A stretch of 64,000 bases of DNA. It comes from Comamonas piscis. Lineage in GTDB: Bacteria > Pseudomonadota > Gammaproteobacteria > Burkholderiales > Burkholderiaceae_C. Under the pieces are notes generated by a model, which had not been told where the DNA came from, did no database searches, and worked only from the letters and a program-made list of their open reading frames with translations. The stretch lies in NCBI RefSeq assembly GCF_014109725.1, contig NZ_CP058554.1:4402001-4466000 (forward strand). The letters are read 5' to 3'. The position numbers and the translations under genes were made by a program. This document shows, in pieces, positions 50,190 through 58,996 of this stretch (position 1 is the stretch's first letter; every line of letters begins with the position of its first letter).

Positions 50190-50243
50190 AGAAACCTTTC
50201 CCCCAAACAAGCCGCCTACCCCCTCGCCCTCTGCACCATCCGA

Positions 50244-50816
50244 TCAATAGTCCGGCTGCCAGTCCACGGTGATGCGCTTGTTGGGCAACGAGACCTCATC
50301 GACAAAGGCGTCGACAAACGGAATCAGCCGCTCCTGCGTCTTGCCGTCTTCTTCGTAGCTCAGCACCAGCACCGTCTGCGGGCCGGAGGCCATCAGGTCA
50401 TGCACGGTGCCCAGCGCCACGCCTTCGCGGTTGACCACGGCCAGACCCAGCAGGTCCACCCAGTAGTATTCGCCGTCTTCGGTCTTGGGGAAATCAGCGC
50501 GCGAGATGAACACCCGGGCGCCTCGGAGTTTTTCGGCTTGGTCGCGGTCATCCACGCCCTGCGCCCAGCCGACGATGCCATCGCCATGGAAGCGCGACTG
50601 GCGCATCTCCAATTGGGCAACGCCCTGGAAATGGCGGCCACCTTTTTCAGGCGGCTGGATAAACCAGATTTTGGACTTCAGCAGTGCCTGTGGATCAGGG
50701 CTCAGTGCCACCACCTTGAACCAGCCCTTGACGCCCCAGGCATCGGCAATGCGCGCCACTTCAATGGCGTCATCGGGCAAGGTGGCGGGGCTTAACAACA
50801 ACTCGGTAGCGGGCAT
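50244..50816 (-). CDS. rimM: Ribosome maturation factor RimM
   Basis: Assembles the 30S head with S19, 190 aa. The N-terminal RimM fold (VARIADAWGVKGWFKV) is followed by a PRC barrel with GEYYWVDLLGLAVVNREG near residue 115 and IPFVDAFVDEVSL. It is 54 bp upstream of trmD and follows an intrinsic terminator after rpsP. The ATG at 50816 has no clear ribosome site. Confidence 0.95.
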   Translation of the reverse strand: MPATELLLSPATLPDDAIEVARIADAWGVKGWFKVVALSPDPQALLKSKIWFIQPPEKGGRHFQGVAQLEMRQSRFHGDGIVGWAQGVDDRDQAEKLRGARVFISRADFPKTEDGEYYWVDLLGLAVVNREGVALGTVHDLMASGPQTVLVLSYEEDGKTQERLIPFVDAFVDEVSLPNKRITVDWQPDY

Positions 50817-50835
50817 GGCAGTTCAACAGGGCAAT

Positions 50836-50873
50836 GAAAAACGGGCCGCAGTGCTTATCGCAACAGCGGCCCG
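50836..50873 (-). terminator. Intrinsic terminator between rpsP and rimM
   Basis: Minus strand: CGGGCCGC and GCGGCCCG (8 bp), with an inner TGC/GCA pairing, then TTTTT. It would stop or weaken transcription from rpsP into rimM. Confidence 0.8.
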
Positions 50874-50919
50874 CATGCACCAATGGTACCTAAGCACCAT
50901 CAGCGATGATAGAGGCAAA

Positions 50920-51171
50920 TTAAGCAGCAGCCTTGGCAGCTTGCTTAGCCAGACGATCCACGGTGGTGGAAGCCTGAGCGCCGACGCTCTTCCAGTAAGC
51001 CACGCGGTCCAGTGCAATGCGCAGACCTTCAACACCGTCTTTAGCCAACGGGTTGTAGAAGCCCAGACGCTCGATGAACGAGCCATCGCGGCGCACGCGC
51101 TTGTCAGCAACGACGATGTTGTAGAACGGGCGGGCCTTGGAGCCGCCGCGGGACAGGCGAATTACGACCAT
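50920..51171 (-). CDS. rpsP: 30S ribosomal protein S16
   Basis: 83 aa from ATG 51171 (MVVIRLSRGGSKARPFYNIV). Typical of the S16 family, including RDGSFIERLGFYNP near residue 28 and ALDRVAYWKSVGAQ. First gene of the cluster, separated from rimM by about 100 bp that hold a terminator. Confidence 0.97.
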   Translation of the reverse strand: MVVIRLSRGGSKARPFYNIVVADKRVRRDGSFIERLGFYNPLAKDGVEGLRIALDRVAYWKSVGAQASTTVDRLAKQAAKAAA

Positions 51172-51278
51172 AATATTCCTTCGGGTGGTTAGTATTCTCA
51201 CCGCGTTTGAGACACGCAACTAGCCACCCGGCCAGCGACACGCAGTAAAGCCAACCATTATACAAACTTCTTCCACCC

Positions 51279-51833
51279 ATGCCAAGCGTTCGTAATAGCA
51301 CCCCTGATGACATCCCCGCGCTGACCCGCATTTATGCCCACCATGTGCTGCATGGCACCGGCAGTTTCGAGACCGAAGCCCCCAGCGAAGACGAGATGGC
51401 GCGCCGCCGCGAAGAGGTGCTGAGCCGCCAGTTGCCCTATCTGGTGGCAGAGGACGCGGACGGCCAGGTGATCGGCTTTGCCTATGCCAACTGGTTCAAG
51501 GCCCGCCCCGCCTACCGCTTTTCGGCAGAAGACTCGATCTATGTTGCAGATGGACAACATGGCCGGGGCCTGGGGCGCTTGCTGATGAACGCGCTGATCA
51601 AGCACTGCGAGGCAGCGGGCGTGCGCAAGCTGATTGCCGTCATCGGGGATTCCCGCAATGCCGGCTCGGTGGGCGTACACACTGCGGCAGGCTTCAGCCA
51701 TATCGGCACGATGCAGTCGGTGGGCTGGAAATTTGGCCGCTGGCTAGACATTGTGATGATGGAAAAAACCCTGGGCGCTGGCAATACGACGGAGCCCATC
51801 GCACCGTTCGCGCCCTACGCCCCCGCGCCATGA
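51279..51833 (+). CDS. GNAT acetyltransferase, phosphinothricin/methionine-sulfoximine type
   Basis: 184-aa cytoplasmic N-acetyltransferase. VRNSTPDDIPALTRIYAHHV at the start, GTGSFETEAPSEDEM near residue 26, the acetyl-CoA loop GQHGRGLGRLLMNALI near 90 and the C-terminal GWKFGRWLDIVMMEK are typical of the PAT/MnaT group, which acetylates methionine sulfoximine, sulfone or phosphinothricin. A longer tail of about 20 residues follows. Overlaps the next gene by ATGA. Confidence 0.88.
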   Translation: MPSVRNSTPDDIPALTRIYAHHVLHGTGSFETEAPSEDEMARRREEVLSRQLPYLVAEDADGQVIGFAYANWFKARPAYRFSAEDSIYVADGQHGRGLGRLLMNALIKHCEAAGVRKLIAVIGDSRNAGSVGVHTAAGFSHIGTMQSVGWKFGRWLDIVMMEKTLGAGNTTEPIAPFAPYAPAP

Positions 51834-52285
51834 GCCGCAGCAAAAGCAAGACCCTCGCCACCTGGCTGGCCTTTTTAGGCGGGCCGCTGGGCCTGCACCG
51901 CTTCTACTTGTATGGGCTGGGCGACATGCTGGGCTGGATGCTGCCGATTCCCACGGCGCTGGGGCTCTACGGTATTGAGCGCATCGCCAGCTACGGCATT
52001 GATGACCAGATCAGCTGGCTGCTGGTGCCGCTGCTGGGCTTCACCATTGCCGCCTGCGCGCTCACGGCCATCATCTACGGCCTGATGGCGCCGGAGAAAT
52101 GGAATGCCCGCCACAACCCACAGCTGGCACCGGACGCCCTGCCCGGCTGCACCCGCTGGCTGACGATCTTCGGCATTGTGGCCTCCTTGCTGATTGGCAC
52201 CACCATCCTGATGGCCAGCCTGGCCTACAGCTTTGAGCACTATTTCCAGTACCAGATCGAGGAAGCGCGCAAGATTTCGCAGTAA
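51830..52285 (+). CDS. TM2-domain membrane protein
   Basis: 151 aa, four hydrophobic segments. Opens with the TM2 motif (LATWLAFLGGPLGLHRFYLY). TM2 proteins are small membrane proteins of mostly unknown role. The start overlaps the acetyltransferase stop by four bases (ATGA), so the pair is translationally coupled. A further segment with two helices at the C-terminus is not part of TM2. Confidence 0.8.
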   Translation: MSRSKSKTLATWLAFLGGPLGLHRFYLYGLGDMLGWMLPIPTALGLYGIERIASYGIDDQISWLLVPLLGFTIAACALTAIIYGLMAPEKWNARHNPQLAPDALPGCTRWLTIFGIVASLLIGTTILMASLAYSFEHYFQYQIEEARKISQ

Positions 52286-52312
52286 CAATCAGGGTCTGAC
52301 AGTGGCAGACGC

Positions 52313-53227
52313 TTAATTCGCTTGCAGCTGCTCGCGTAAAAACGCCAACACCTGGGCCTCATACGCCTGCGGCGCAATCTGGTACAGGTCCTCATGGGCG
52401 GCACCGGGCACCAGCCAGAGCTGGTGGGGGGCATCCGTCGCGGCCTCAGCCATTTGCCGGGTTTCGGCCTCGGTGGTGTAGCGGTCTTCCATACCGCCAG
52501 CTACCAACACGGGCATCCGCAGGCTGCTCAGGCGGTCGATAGGGCGCAAACGCTGGGGATCAACGCCCAGCCGCAGCGGCATTTGCCACAGCAGCAGCGG
52601 TGTAGCAATGCGGGCCAAGGGTGCCAGCGGGCCCAGTGCCGCACGCACCCGGTTGTCCACCGCGGCCCGCATTGTGGGGAACACGCCCTCCAGCACCACG
52701 GCATCGGGGGCCTGCTGCAGCTCAGCTATCAGTAGGCTGGCACCGCCCAGCGATACACCCACCACGCCCACCTTCTCCGTGGGCTGCTGCGCTTGCAGCC
52801 AAGCCAGCGCCTGGGCGATGCCCAGCCCCTCGCGGGGGCCAAAGGACAGCATGTCACCGTCGCTCTCGCCATGGGCTGGCAAATCAATCAGCAGCACCGC
52901 CTGGCCACGCGCCTGCAGCGCCGGCGCCCGGGGCAGCATCGCGCGCCGGTCCGCGCGCACCCCGTGCAGCAACAGAACCGCACCCTCACCCGGCTTACCG
53001 GGGGCATACCAGCCGCGCACCACGCCGGGGGCAGATGCGATTTCCACGTCTACCGCGCCCAGCGCCGCCGGTGCCGCACCGATCTGCTGGCGGTAGGGCT
53101 TTGCCAGCCAACCTGCCAGCATCCAGGCCAAGGCCAACACCACCAGCAACAGAACCGCCAAGGAGGCCAGCACCCAGCCGAGGGGATGCAGCGGGAAAAA
53201 GGAGGGAGTCAACGGGGTATCACGCAT
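52313..53227 (-). CDS. Membrane-anchored alpha/beta hydrolase
   Basis: 304 aa from ATG 53227. One N-terminal hydrophobic segment (VLASLAVLLLVVLALAWMLAG) precedes the catalytic domain. The nucleophile elbow is GVSLGG near residue 145; a likely acid is the Asp in AGGMEDRYT near 245 and the His is in PGAAHEDLY near 275. The HGVRADRRAM loop provides the oxyanion hole. Substrate unknown; esterase or peptidase-like. Confidence 0.85.
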   Translation of the reverse strand: MRDTPLTPSFFPLHPLGWVLASLAVLLLVVLALAWMLAGWLAKPYRQQIGAAPAALGAVDVEIASAPGVVRGWYAPGKPGEGAVLLLHGVRADRRAMLPRAPALQARGQAVLLIDLPAHGESDGDMLSFGPREGLGIAQALAWLQAQQPTEKVGVVGVSLGGASLLIAELQQAPDAVVLEGVFPTMRAAVDNRVRAALGPLAPLARIATPLLLWQMPLRLGVDPQRLRPIDRLSSLRMPVLVAGGMEDRYTTEAETRQMAEAATDAPHQLWLVPGAAHEDLYQIAPQAYEAQVLAFLREQLQAN

Positions 53228-53247
53228 GGCGGCTATGTCGGTGTTCC

Positions 53248-53284
53248 AAAAAAAAGCGGCTGGCAGATCATATCCGCCAGCCGC
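53248..53284 (-). terminator. Terminator after pit
   Basis: GCGGCTGGC/GCCAGCCGC stem (9 bp); on the minus strand it is followed by eight T residues. Confidence 0.9.
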
Positions 53285-53308
53285 CTTTTGGCTATCGACT
53301 TTCAACCA

Positions 53309-54319
53309 TCAATAGAGCTGCAGACTCACCCAATACGCAAAAGCTGCCACAAAGGCGCTGGCCGGAATGGTCAGCACCCAGGCCCAGACGATATTGCCGG
53401 CGACGCCCCAACGCACCGCGCTCATGCGCTGGGTGGAGCCCACACCGACAATCGCGCCGGTGATGGTGTGCGTGGTGGAGACCGGCACGCCCAGCGCAGT
53501 GGCGATGAACAAGGTCATCGCGCCACCGGTTTCCGCGCAGAAGCCGCCCACGGGTTTGAGCTTGGTGATCTTCTGGCCCATGGTCTTGACGATGCGCCAG
53601 CCACCAAACATGGTACCCAGGCCAATCGCCGCGTAGCACGAGACGATGACCCAGGTGGGTGGGCTGGCATCGGCTGCCGAGACATAGCCGGTGGACAGCA
53701 GCAGCAGCCAGATGATGCCGATGGTCTTTTGCGCATCGTTGCCGCCGTGGCCCAGGCTGTAGGCACCGGCAGACACCAGCTGCAAGCGGCGGAACCATTT
53801 GTCCACCCGCCCCGGCGTGGTGCGGCGGAACAGCCAGGCCACGATCACCATCATGATTGAGCCCAGCAAGAAGCCGAGCACGGGGGAGACGAAGATAAAG
53901 GCCACGGTCTTCCAGATGCCGCTGGCAATCAGCGAGCTCGCACCCGCCTTGGAGATGACAGCGCCCACAATGCCGCCAATCAGCGCATGCGAGGAGCTGG
54001 ACGGAATGCCGTAGTACCAGGTGATCAGGTTCCAGACGATGGCGCCCACCAGCGCGCCAAAGATCACATGGGTATCGACAATGCCCGGTTGGACAATGCC
54101 TTTGCCAATCGTCGCCGCCACGCTCAGGTGGAAGACAAAGATCGCCACAAAGTTGAAAAATGCCGCAAACACCACCGCTTGGGTGGGCTTGAGCACGCCG
54201 GTCGAGACAACGGTCGCAATCGAGTTGGCCGCGTCATGAAACCCGTTCATGAAGTCGAACAAGATGGCCAGCGCCACCAGCACGACAATCACCCACAGGG
54301 CTGTTTGCATCGGTTCCAT
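53309..54319 (-). CDS. pit: Low-affinity inorganic phosphate transporter
   Basis: PiT-family metal-phosphate/H+ symporter, inner membrane, 336 aa with about nine to ten helices. The two inverted PD001131-like signatures are FMNGFHDAANSIATVV near residue 22 and LGHGGNDAQKTIGIIW near 195. Further on STTHTITGAIVGVG near 292 completes the second repeat. Transcribed with the DUF47 gene upstream, 31 bp away; AGGAG lies upstream of the ATG. Confidence 0.95.
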   Translation of the reverse strand: MEPMQTALWVIVVLVALAILFDFMNGFHDAANSIATVVSTGVLKPTQAVVFAAFFNFVAIFVFHLSVAATIGKGIVQPGIVDTHVIFGALVGAIVWNLITWYYGIPSSSSHALIGGIVGAVISKAGASSLIASGIWKTVAFIFVSPVLGFLLGSIMMVIVAWLFRRTTPGRVDKWFRRLQLVSAGAYSLGHGGNDAQKTIGIIWLLLLSTGYVSAADASPPTWVIVSCYAAIGLGTMFGGWRIVKTMGQKITKLKPVGGFCAETGGAMTLFIATALGVPVSTTHTITGAIVGVGSTQRMSAVRWGVAGNIVWAWVLTIPASAFVAAFAYWVSLQLY

Positions 54320-54350
54320 GGAAGTTCAGTCTCCTGCTTGCTGAAACGGA

Positions 54351-54998
54351 TCAGGAGTTTTCCAGGATGATGCCTTCGATGTGGTTGGCCACATCTTCGC
54401 ACTTGTCGGTGATGGTTTCGAGCAGCTCGTAGATGGCCTTGAGCTTGATCACCTCGCGCACATCGGGTTCTTCGCGGAACAGCTTGCTCATCGCCGAGCG
54501 CATTACGCGGTCGGCATCGCTCTCCAAGCGGTCGATCTCTTCGCAGGTCTTGATCGCCGCCTCGGTCGTGGCAGGATCGGCAATGCGGTCGAGCATCTTG
54601 ACGGCATCGCGCACGCGCTCGCAGCACTTGACGCTCAGGTCCGTCAGGCGGGTGATCTCTTCGGTCATGTGGCGCACGTCGTAGAGCGCCATGGTCTCGG
54701 CCGAGTCCTGGATCAGGTCGGCCACGTCGTCCATAGTGTTGATCAGCGAGTGGATCTGTTCCCGGTCGATGGGGGTGATGAAGGTCTTGTGCAGGGTGCG
54801 GTTGACCTCATGGGTCACGCGGTCGGCAGCGCGCTCGGCATTGTCCACATCCTGGTTGTACTTCTCACGCAGATGGGGATCGTTGTAATTGGCCACCAGC
54901 TGGGAGAACGCATGGGCCGCTTCCACGATGCGGTCGGCGTGCTGGTTGAACAGTTCGAAGAAATTGCCTTCGCGCGGCAAGAGTTTGCCAAAGAGCAT
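54351..54998 (-). CDS. DUF47 (PhoU-like) protein, Pit accessory
   Basis: 215 aa from ATG 54998 (MLFGKLLPREGNFFELF). DUF47 proteins are helical, PhoU-related, and their genes are typically paired with pit, where they are needed for or modulate transport. Helical repeats include NAERAADRVTHEVNRTLHKT near residue 48 and TPIDREQIHSLINTMDDVAD near 70. Upstream of pit in one transcript. The extension to 55106 is rejected. Confidence 0.92.
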   Translation of the reverse strand: MLFGKLLPREGNFFELFNQHADRIVEAAHAFSQLVANYNDPHLREKYNQDVDNAERAADRVTHEVNRTLHKTFITPIDREQIHSLINTMDDVADLIQDSAETMALYDVRHMTEEITRLTDLSVKCCERVRDAVKMLDRIADPATTEAAIKTCEEIDRLESDADRVMRSAMSKLFREEPDVREVIKLKAIYELLETITDKCEDVANHIEGIILENS

Positions 54999-55393
54999 GG
55001 GTGTACCTATTCGGTTGCAATGCAAAAAAAGGGGAAAACCTGCGCACACCCGGCCGGATACGGTCGTATCCCTGCCGGGCCAACAGGCCCCGTCGCCACC
55101 CCGCAAGTCCTTGAATTGCCAGCGGTGTCAGCGGTTTGCCGTGCGCAAAATCTGTCATTCACGGCGCATTGCTGCACTGCAAAATTCACCAATTTTAAAT
55201 GCAATTGTCATTTCTTTGTCGTATTTGAAGTCACCCCGCCTAAAACACCATGTCCGCCGCGGCGCCCACAGCGCTCCGTCCAGAGGCGGCCAGAGCTCAC
55301 CGTCCACCCTGACAACCGCAGCCTTCATACCCCTTCCGCCATCAACGTGATGGCTGCCAAGCACGATGCAACGGGTGCCCATGTGGCATGCAT
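54999..55393. promoter_or_regulatory. Gene-free region upstream of the DUF47-pit operon
   Basis: 395 bp without a credible gene. AT-rich core at 55180-55225 probably holds the operon promoter (minus-strand TAAAAT at 55194-55199 is a possible -10). It also contains a Pho-box-like repeat. Confidence 0.45.
55205..55222 (+). promoter_or_regulatory. Pho-box-like direct repeat
   Basis: TTGTCAT, four bases, TTGTCGT: two 7-bp units at an 11-bp period, as in PhoB sites (consensus CTGTCAT). It points away from the DUF47-pit operon, about 205 bp before its start, so repression or chance is more likely than normal activation. Confidence 0.35.
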
Positions 55394-55430
55394 AAAAAAA
55401 AGCACTGACCAGCAGTACTGGGCAGTGCTT
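55394..55430 (-). terminator. Terminator after livF
   Basis: AAGCACTG/CAGTGCTT outer stem with inner CCAG/CTGG; on the minus strand a run of T residues follows. Confidence 0.9.
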
Positions 55431-55450
55431 GGGGGAAGCGGTGGCCTCGG

Positions 55451-56182
55451 CTATTCGCCCAGATAGGCGGCGCGCACCTTGGGGTCGGCCAGCAGCTCCT
55501 GGCCCGGGCCGGTCATCGTGATGATGCCGGACTCCATCACATAACCGCGGTCGGCAATCGCCAGCGCGCGGCTGGCATTCTGCTCGACCAGCACAATCGT
55601 CACACCCATCGCATAGACATCGCGCACCACCTCGAAGATCTTGTCCACCATGATGGGCGACAGGCCCATCGACGGTTCATCGAGCAACAGCACCTTGGGC
55701 TGGGCCATCAGCGCGCGCGCCATCGCCAGCATCTGCTGCTCGCCACCGGACATGGTGCCGGCCAGCTGGTCCTTACGCTCACGCAGGCGCGGAAAGATGC
55801 TGAACATCTTCTCGATGTCGGCGAGGATGCCCGCCTTGTCCTTGCGCAGGTAGGCGCCCAGCATCAGGTTGTCGGTGATGGTCTGGCGCGTGAACACGCC
55901 CCGCCCCTCGGGCACCATCACCAGGCCCTTGGCCACCAGGTCCCAGGCGCCCCGGCCCTTGAGGTTCTCGCCCAAAAACTCGATGTGCCCGTCGTTGATG
56001 GGCTGGGTGGCGGTCACCGCCTTCATCGTCGTGGTCTTGCCCGCGCCGTTGGAGCCGATCAAGGACACCAGCTCGCCCTCATGCACCTCAAAATCCACGC
56101 CCTTGACCGCTTGGATGCCCCCATAGGCCACTTTCAGCCCGCGTACCTTCAGCAGTACCGGGTTGGATGTCTTGTCAACCAT
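55451..56182 (-). CDS. livF: Branched-chain amino-acid-type ABC transporter ATPase LivF
   Basis: 243 aa cytoplasmic ATPase subunit of the HAAT family. Walker A is GSNGAGKTT at about residues 43-51, the signature MSGGEQQMLAMARAL near 142, Walker B VLLLDEPSMGLSPIM near 163 and the H-loop position occupied by Glu (VLVEQNA), which is typical for LivF. It ends two bases after the livG reading frame, as the fourth gene of livHMGF. Confidence 0.94.
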   Translation of the reverse strand: MVDKTSNPVLLKVRGLKVAYGGIQAVKGVDFEVHEGELVSLIGSNGAGKTTTMKAVTATQPINDGHIEFLGENLKGRGAWDLVAKGLVMVPEGRGVFTRQTITDNLMLGAYLRKDKAGILADIEKMFSIFPRLRERKDQLAGTMSGGEQQMLAMARALMAQPKVLLLDEPSMGLSPIMVDKIFEVVRDVYAMGVTIVLVEQNASRALAIADRGYVMESGIITMTGPGQELLADPKVRAAYLGE

Positions 56183-56184
56183 GC

Positions 56185-56964
56185 TCAGTGTCCTCCGGTG
56201 CCCAGATAGGCCTCAATCACTTTTTCGTCTTTCTGCACCTCGGCGGGCGAGCCCTCGGCCAGCCGCTTGCCATAGTCCAGCACCGTCACCCGGTCGCACA
56301 GGCCCATCACCAGCTTCACATCGTGTTCGATCAGCAAGATGGTGCGGTTGTCCTTGCGGATGCGGTCGATCAGCTCGCGCAGCTGCACCTTCTCGGTGGC
56401 ATTCATGCCCGCGGCGGGTTCATCGAGCGCAATCAGCTGCGGGTCGGTGGCCAGCGCGCGGGCAATTTCCAGGCGGCGCTGGTCGCCATAGGACAGGGTG
56501 CGTGCCTTGTAATCGGCATAGCGCTCAATGCCCACATACACCAGCAGCTCACGGGCGCGCTCGGTAATGGCACGCTCCTCGGCCTTGAAGCCCGGTGTGC
56601 GGAAGATGGCGCCCAGCAGGCCCGAATGGCTGCGCACATGGCGGCCCACCATCACGTTCTCCAGCGCCGTCATGTCAGAGAACAGACGGATGTTCTGGAA
56701 GGTACGGGCAATGCCCGCCTTGGCCACCAGATGTACGGCCTTGGGTTCGTAGGGCTTGCCAGCCAGCTCAAAGCTGCCGCTGTCGGGCGTGTACAGCCCG
56801 GTGATCACATTGAAGAACGTGGTCTTGCCAGCGCCATTGGGGCCAATCAGGCCATAGACCTGGCCGCGCTCAATCGTCAGTCCCACATCCGAGAGGGCTT
56901 GCAAACCGCCAAAGCGTTTGGATATTCCTGCGACTTTCAGTGCAGGAGCTTGTGTGTTCGTCAT
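56185..56964 (-). CDS. livG: Branched-chain amino-acid-type ABC transporter ATPase LivG
   Basis: 259 aa. Walker A GPNGAGKTT near residue 42, LivG-specific IARTFQNIRLFSDMTALENV near 84, signature LSYGDQRRLEIARALA near 160, Walker B LIALDEPAAGMN near 180, and LLIEHDVKLVMGLCDRV with the switch His. It pairs with LivF as a heterodimer. Two-base gap to livF. Confidence 0.95.
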   Translation of the reverse strand: MTNTQAPALKVAGISKRFGGLQALSDVGLTIERGQVYGLIGPNGAGKTTFFNVITGLYTPDSGSFELAGKPYEPKAVHLVAKAGIARTFQNIRLFSDMTALENVMVGRHVRSHSGLLGAIFRTPGFKAEERAITERARELLVYVGIERYADYKARTLSYGDQRRLEIARALATDPQLIALDEPAAGMNATEKVQLRELIDRIRKDNRTILLIEHDVKLVMGLCDRVTVLDYGKRLAEGSPAEVQKDEKVIEAYLGTGGH

Positions 56965-56979
56965 GCGCGTCTCTCCTGC

Positions 56980-58056
56980 TCAGTCTTTCTGGATGGCGCT
57001 CTTGCCATGCTCGGGTGCCGGCCACAGGCCGCGTGGGCGCAGCAGCATCACCACAATCATCGCCACCGCAATCAGCAGCTGGCGCAGGATGGAGGCATCC
57101 AGGCGGCCGTCGGTCAGCTCCTGCAGCGGGCCGGCCACATAGCGCAGCACCTCGGGCAGGGCCGACAGCAATACGGCGCCCAGAATCACACCGGGGATAT
57201 GGCCCAGGCCGCCCAGCACCACCATGGCGACGATCATGATCGACTCCATCAGGCTGAAGGACTCGGGCGAGACAAAGCCCTGGAAGCCGGCAAACATCGC
57301 GCCGGACACACCACCAAACGTGGCGCCCATGCCAAAGGCCATCAGCTTGAGGTTGCGGGTGTTGATGCCCATGGCCTTGGCGGCAATTTCATCTTCGCGG
57401 ATGGCCATCCAGGCGCGGCCAATGCGCGAATCCTGCAAGCGGTAGCAGATCACCACACTGGCCACCACCAGCACCAGGAACAGGTAGTAGTACAAGGTCA
57501 CCGACGAGATGGTGTGGCCGGCAATCTCCAGCGGCTTGCCAAAGTCAAAACCAAAGATCTTGATCGAATCGATCTGGCCCAGACCCTTGGGCCCGTTGGT
57601 GATGTTGACCGGCTGGTCCAGGTTCAGCATGAAGATGCGGATGATCTCGCCAAAACCCAGGGTCACGATGGCCAGGTAGTCCCCGCGCAATTTGAGCACC
57701 GGGAAGCCTAATATCATCCCCGCGACGGCCGCCAGCAAGGCAGCGAGCGGTATCACCAGCCAGATGGAGGTGTGCAGGCCATTGGGGAACATGGCCTTGA
57801 AGCCTTCGAAGGTCTCGGCCAGGTGGGGCGAGGCCATCAGGCCCAGCATATAGGCGCCCACAGCATAGAAGGCCACATAGCCTAGGTCGAGCAGGCCGGC
57901 AAAGCCCACGACGATGTTCAGACCCAGGGCCAGCAATACATAGAGCAAGGCCAGATCGGCAATCCGCACCCAGGCGTTGCCGAAGGACTGCAGGATCAGC
58001 GGCAAGACCAGCAGCGCAATGGCGCCCAGGATGAACTGTATTTTGTTGTTCTTCAT
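56980..58056 (-). CDS. livM: Branched-chain amino-acid-type ABC transporter permease LivM
   Basis: 358 aa inner-membrane permease with about nine to ten helices. GLNIVVGFAGLLDLGYVAFY near residue 45 and GFGEIIRIFMLN near 133 are the family hallmarks, and GRAWMAIREDEIAAKAMGIN near 213 is the coupling loop that touches the ATPase. 15 bp upstream of livG. No substrate-binding protein gene accompanies it, so the substrate is open. Confidence 0.94.
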   Translation of the reverse strand: MKNNKIQFILGAIALLVLPLILQSFGNAWVRIADLALLYVLLALGLNIVVGFAGLLDLGYVAFYAVGAYMLGLMASPHLAETFEGFKAMFPNGLHTSIWLVIPLAALLAAVAGMILGFPVLKLRGDYLAIVTLGFGEIIRIFMLNLDQPVNITNGPKGLGQIDSIKIFGFDFGKPLEIAGHTISSVTLYYYLFLVLVVASVVICYRLQDSRIGRAWMAIREDEIAAKAMGINTRNLKLMAFGMGATFGGVSGAMFAGFQGFVSPESFSLMESIMIVAMVVLGGLGHIPGVILGAVLLSALPEVLRYVAGPLQELTDGRLDASILRQLLIAVAMIVVMLLRPRGLWPAPEHGKSAIQKD

Positions 58057-58066
58057 GCGGTTCCCC

Positions 58067-58996
58067 TTAAGCTCTATCGGCCACCCGCTCGCCCAGCAAG
58101 CCCGAGGGGCGCAGGGTCAGCACGATGATCAGCACGATGAACGAGAAGATGTCGACGTACTGGCTGCCCAGCACGCCCCCGGTGAGCTGGCCGATGTAGC
58201 CCGCGCCAATGGCTTCCACCAGGCCCAGAATCATCGCGCCCACCACCGCACCGGCCAGGTTGCCGATACCGCCAAACACCGCCGCAATAAAGGCCTTGAG
58301 GCCGGGCAGGAAGCCCATCGTGTGCTGCGCCGTGCCGTAGTTCGAGGCCCAGAGCACGCCGGCAATCGCCGCCAGCACCGCACCAATCACAAAGGTGGCT
58401 GAGATCACCATATCCGGCTTGATGCCCATCAGTGCCGCCACGCGGGGGTTCTCTGCCGTGGCCCGCATCGCGCGGCCCAGGCGGGTGTAGTTCACCAGGT
58501 ACATCAACACCGCCAGCACCACCGCCGTCACACCCAGCACCAGGATCTGGGTCGGCGTGATCACCGCGCCCGCCACATCAAAGGGCTCCATCGGCAGCAG
58601 GGTCGGATAGGGTTTGTAGTTGGGCTTCCAGATGATCATCGCCAAGGTCTGGAGCAAGATCGACATGCCAATCGCAGTGATCAGCGGCGCCAGGCGCGGG
58701 CTGTTGCGCAGCGGCCGGTAAGCCAGCTTTTCAATCGTGAAATTGAGTACCGCCGCCACCACGCAGGCAATGAGGGTCGCGATCAGCAGGATGATCCAGC
58801 CCGGCGTATTGGGCATCGCCTCCTGCATCGCGCCGATGATGCTCCAACTCGTCAGCACCCCGATCATCAGCACTTCGCCATGCGCGAAGTTAATCAATTG
58901 AATAATGCCGTACACCATGGTGTAGCCCAAGGCTATCAAAGCGTACATGCTGCCCAATACCAGACCATTGATGATCTGCTGCAGCAAAATATCCAT
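58067..58996 (-). CDS. livH: Branched-chain amino-acid-type ABC transporter permease LivH
   Basis: 309 aa with about eight helices; first gene of livHMGF. MDILLQQIINGLVLGSMYAL at the start, YTMVYGIIQLINFAHGEVLM near residue 25 and the coupling segment GRAMRATAENPRVAALMGI near 150 are diagnostic. It is 10 bp upstream of livM and follows a gap of over 400 bp that must carry the operon promoter. Confidence 0.95.
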   Translation of the reverse strand: MDILLQQIINGLVLGSMYALIALGYTMVYGIIQLINFAHGEVLMIGVLTSWSIIGAMQEAMPNTPGWIILLIATLIACVVAAVLNFTIEKLAYRPLRNSPRLAPLITAIGMSILLQTLAMIIWKPNYKPYPTLLPMEPFDVAGAVITPTQILVLGVTAVVLAVLMYLVNYTRLGRAMRATAENPRVAALMGIKPDMVISATFVIGAVLAAIAGVLWASNYGTAQHTMGFLPGLKAFIAAVFGGIGNLAGAVVGAMILGLVEAIGAGYIGQLTGGVLGSQYVDIFSFIVLIIVLTLRPSGLLGERVADRA

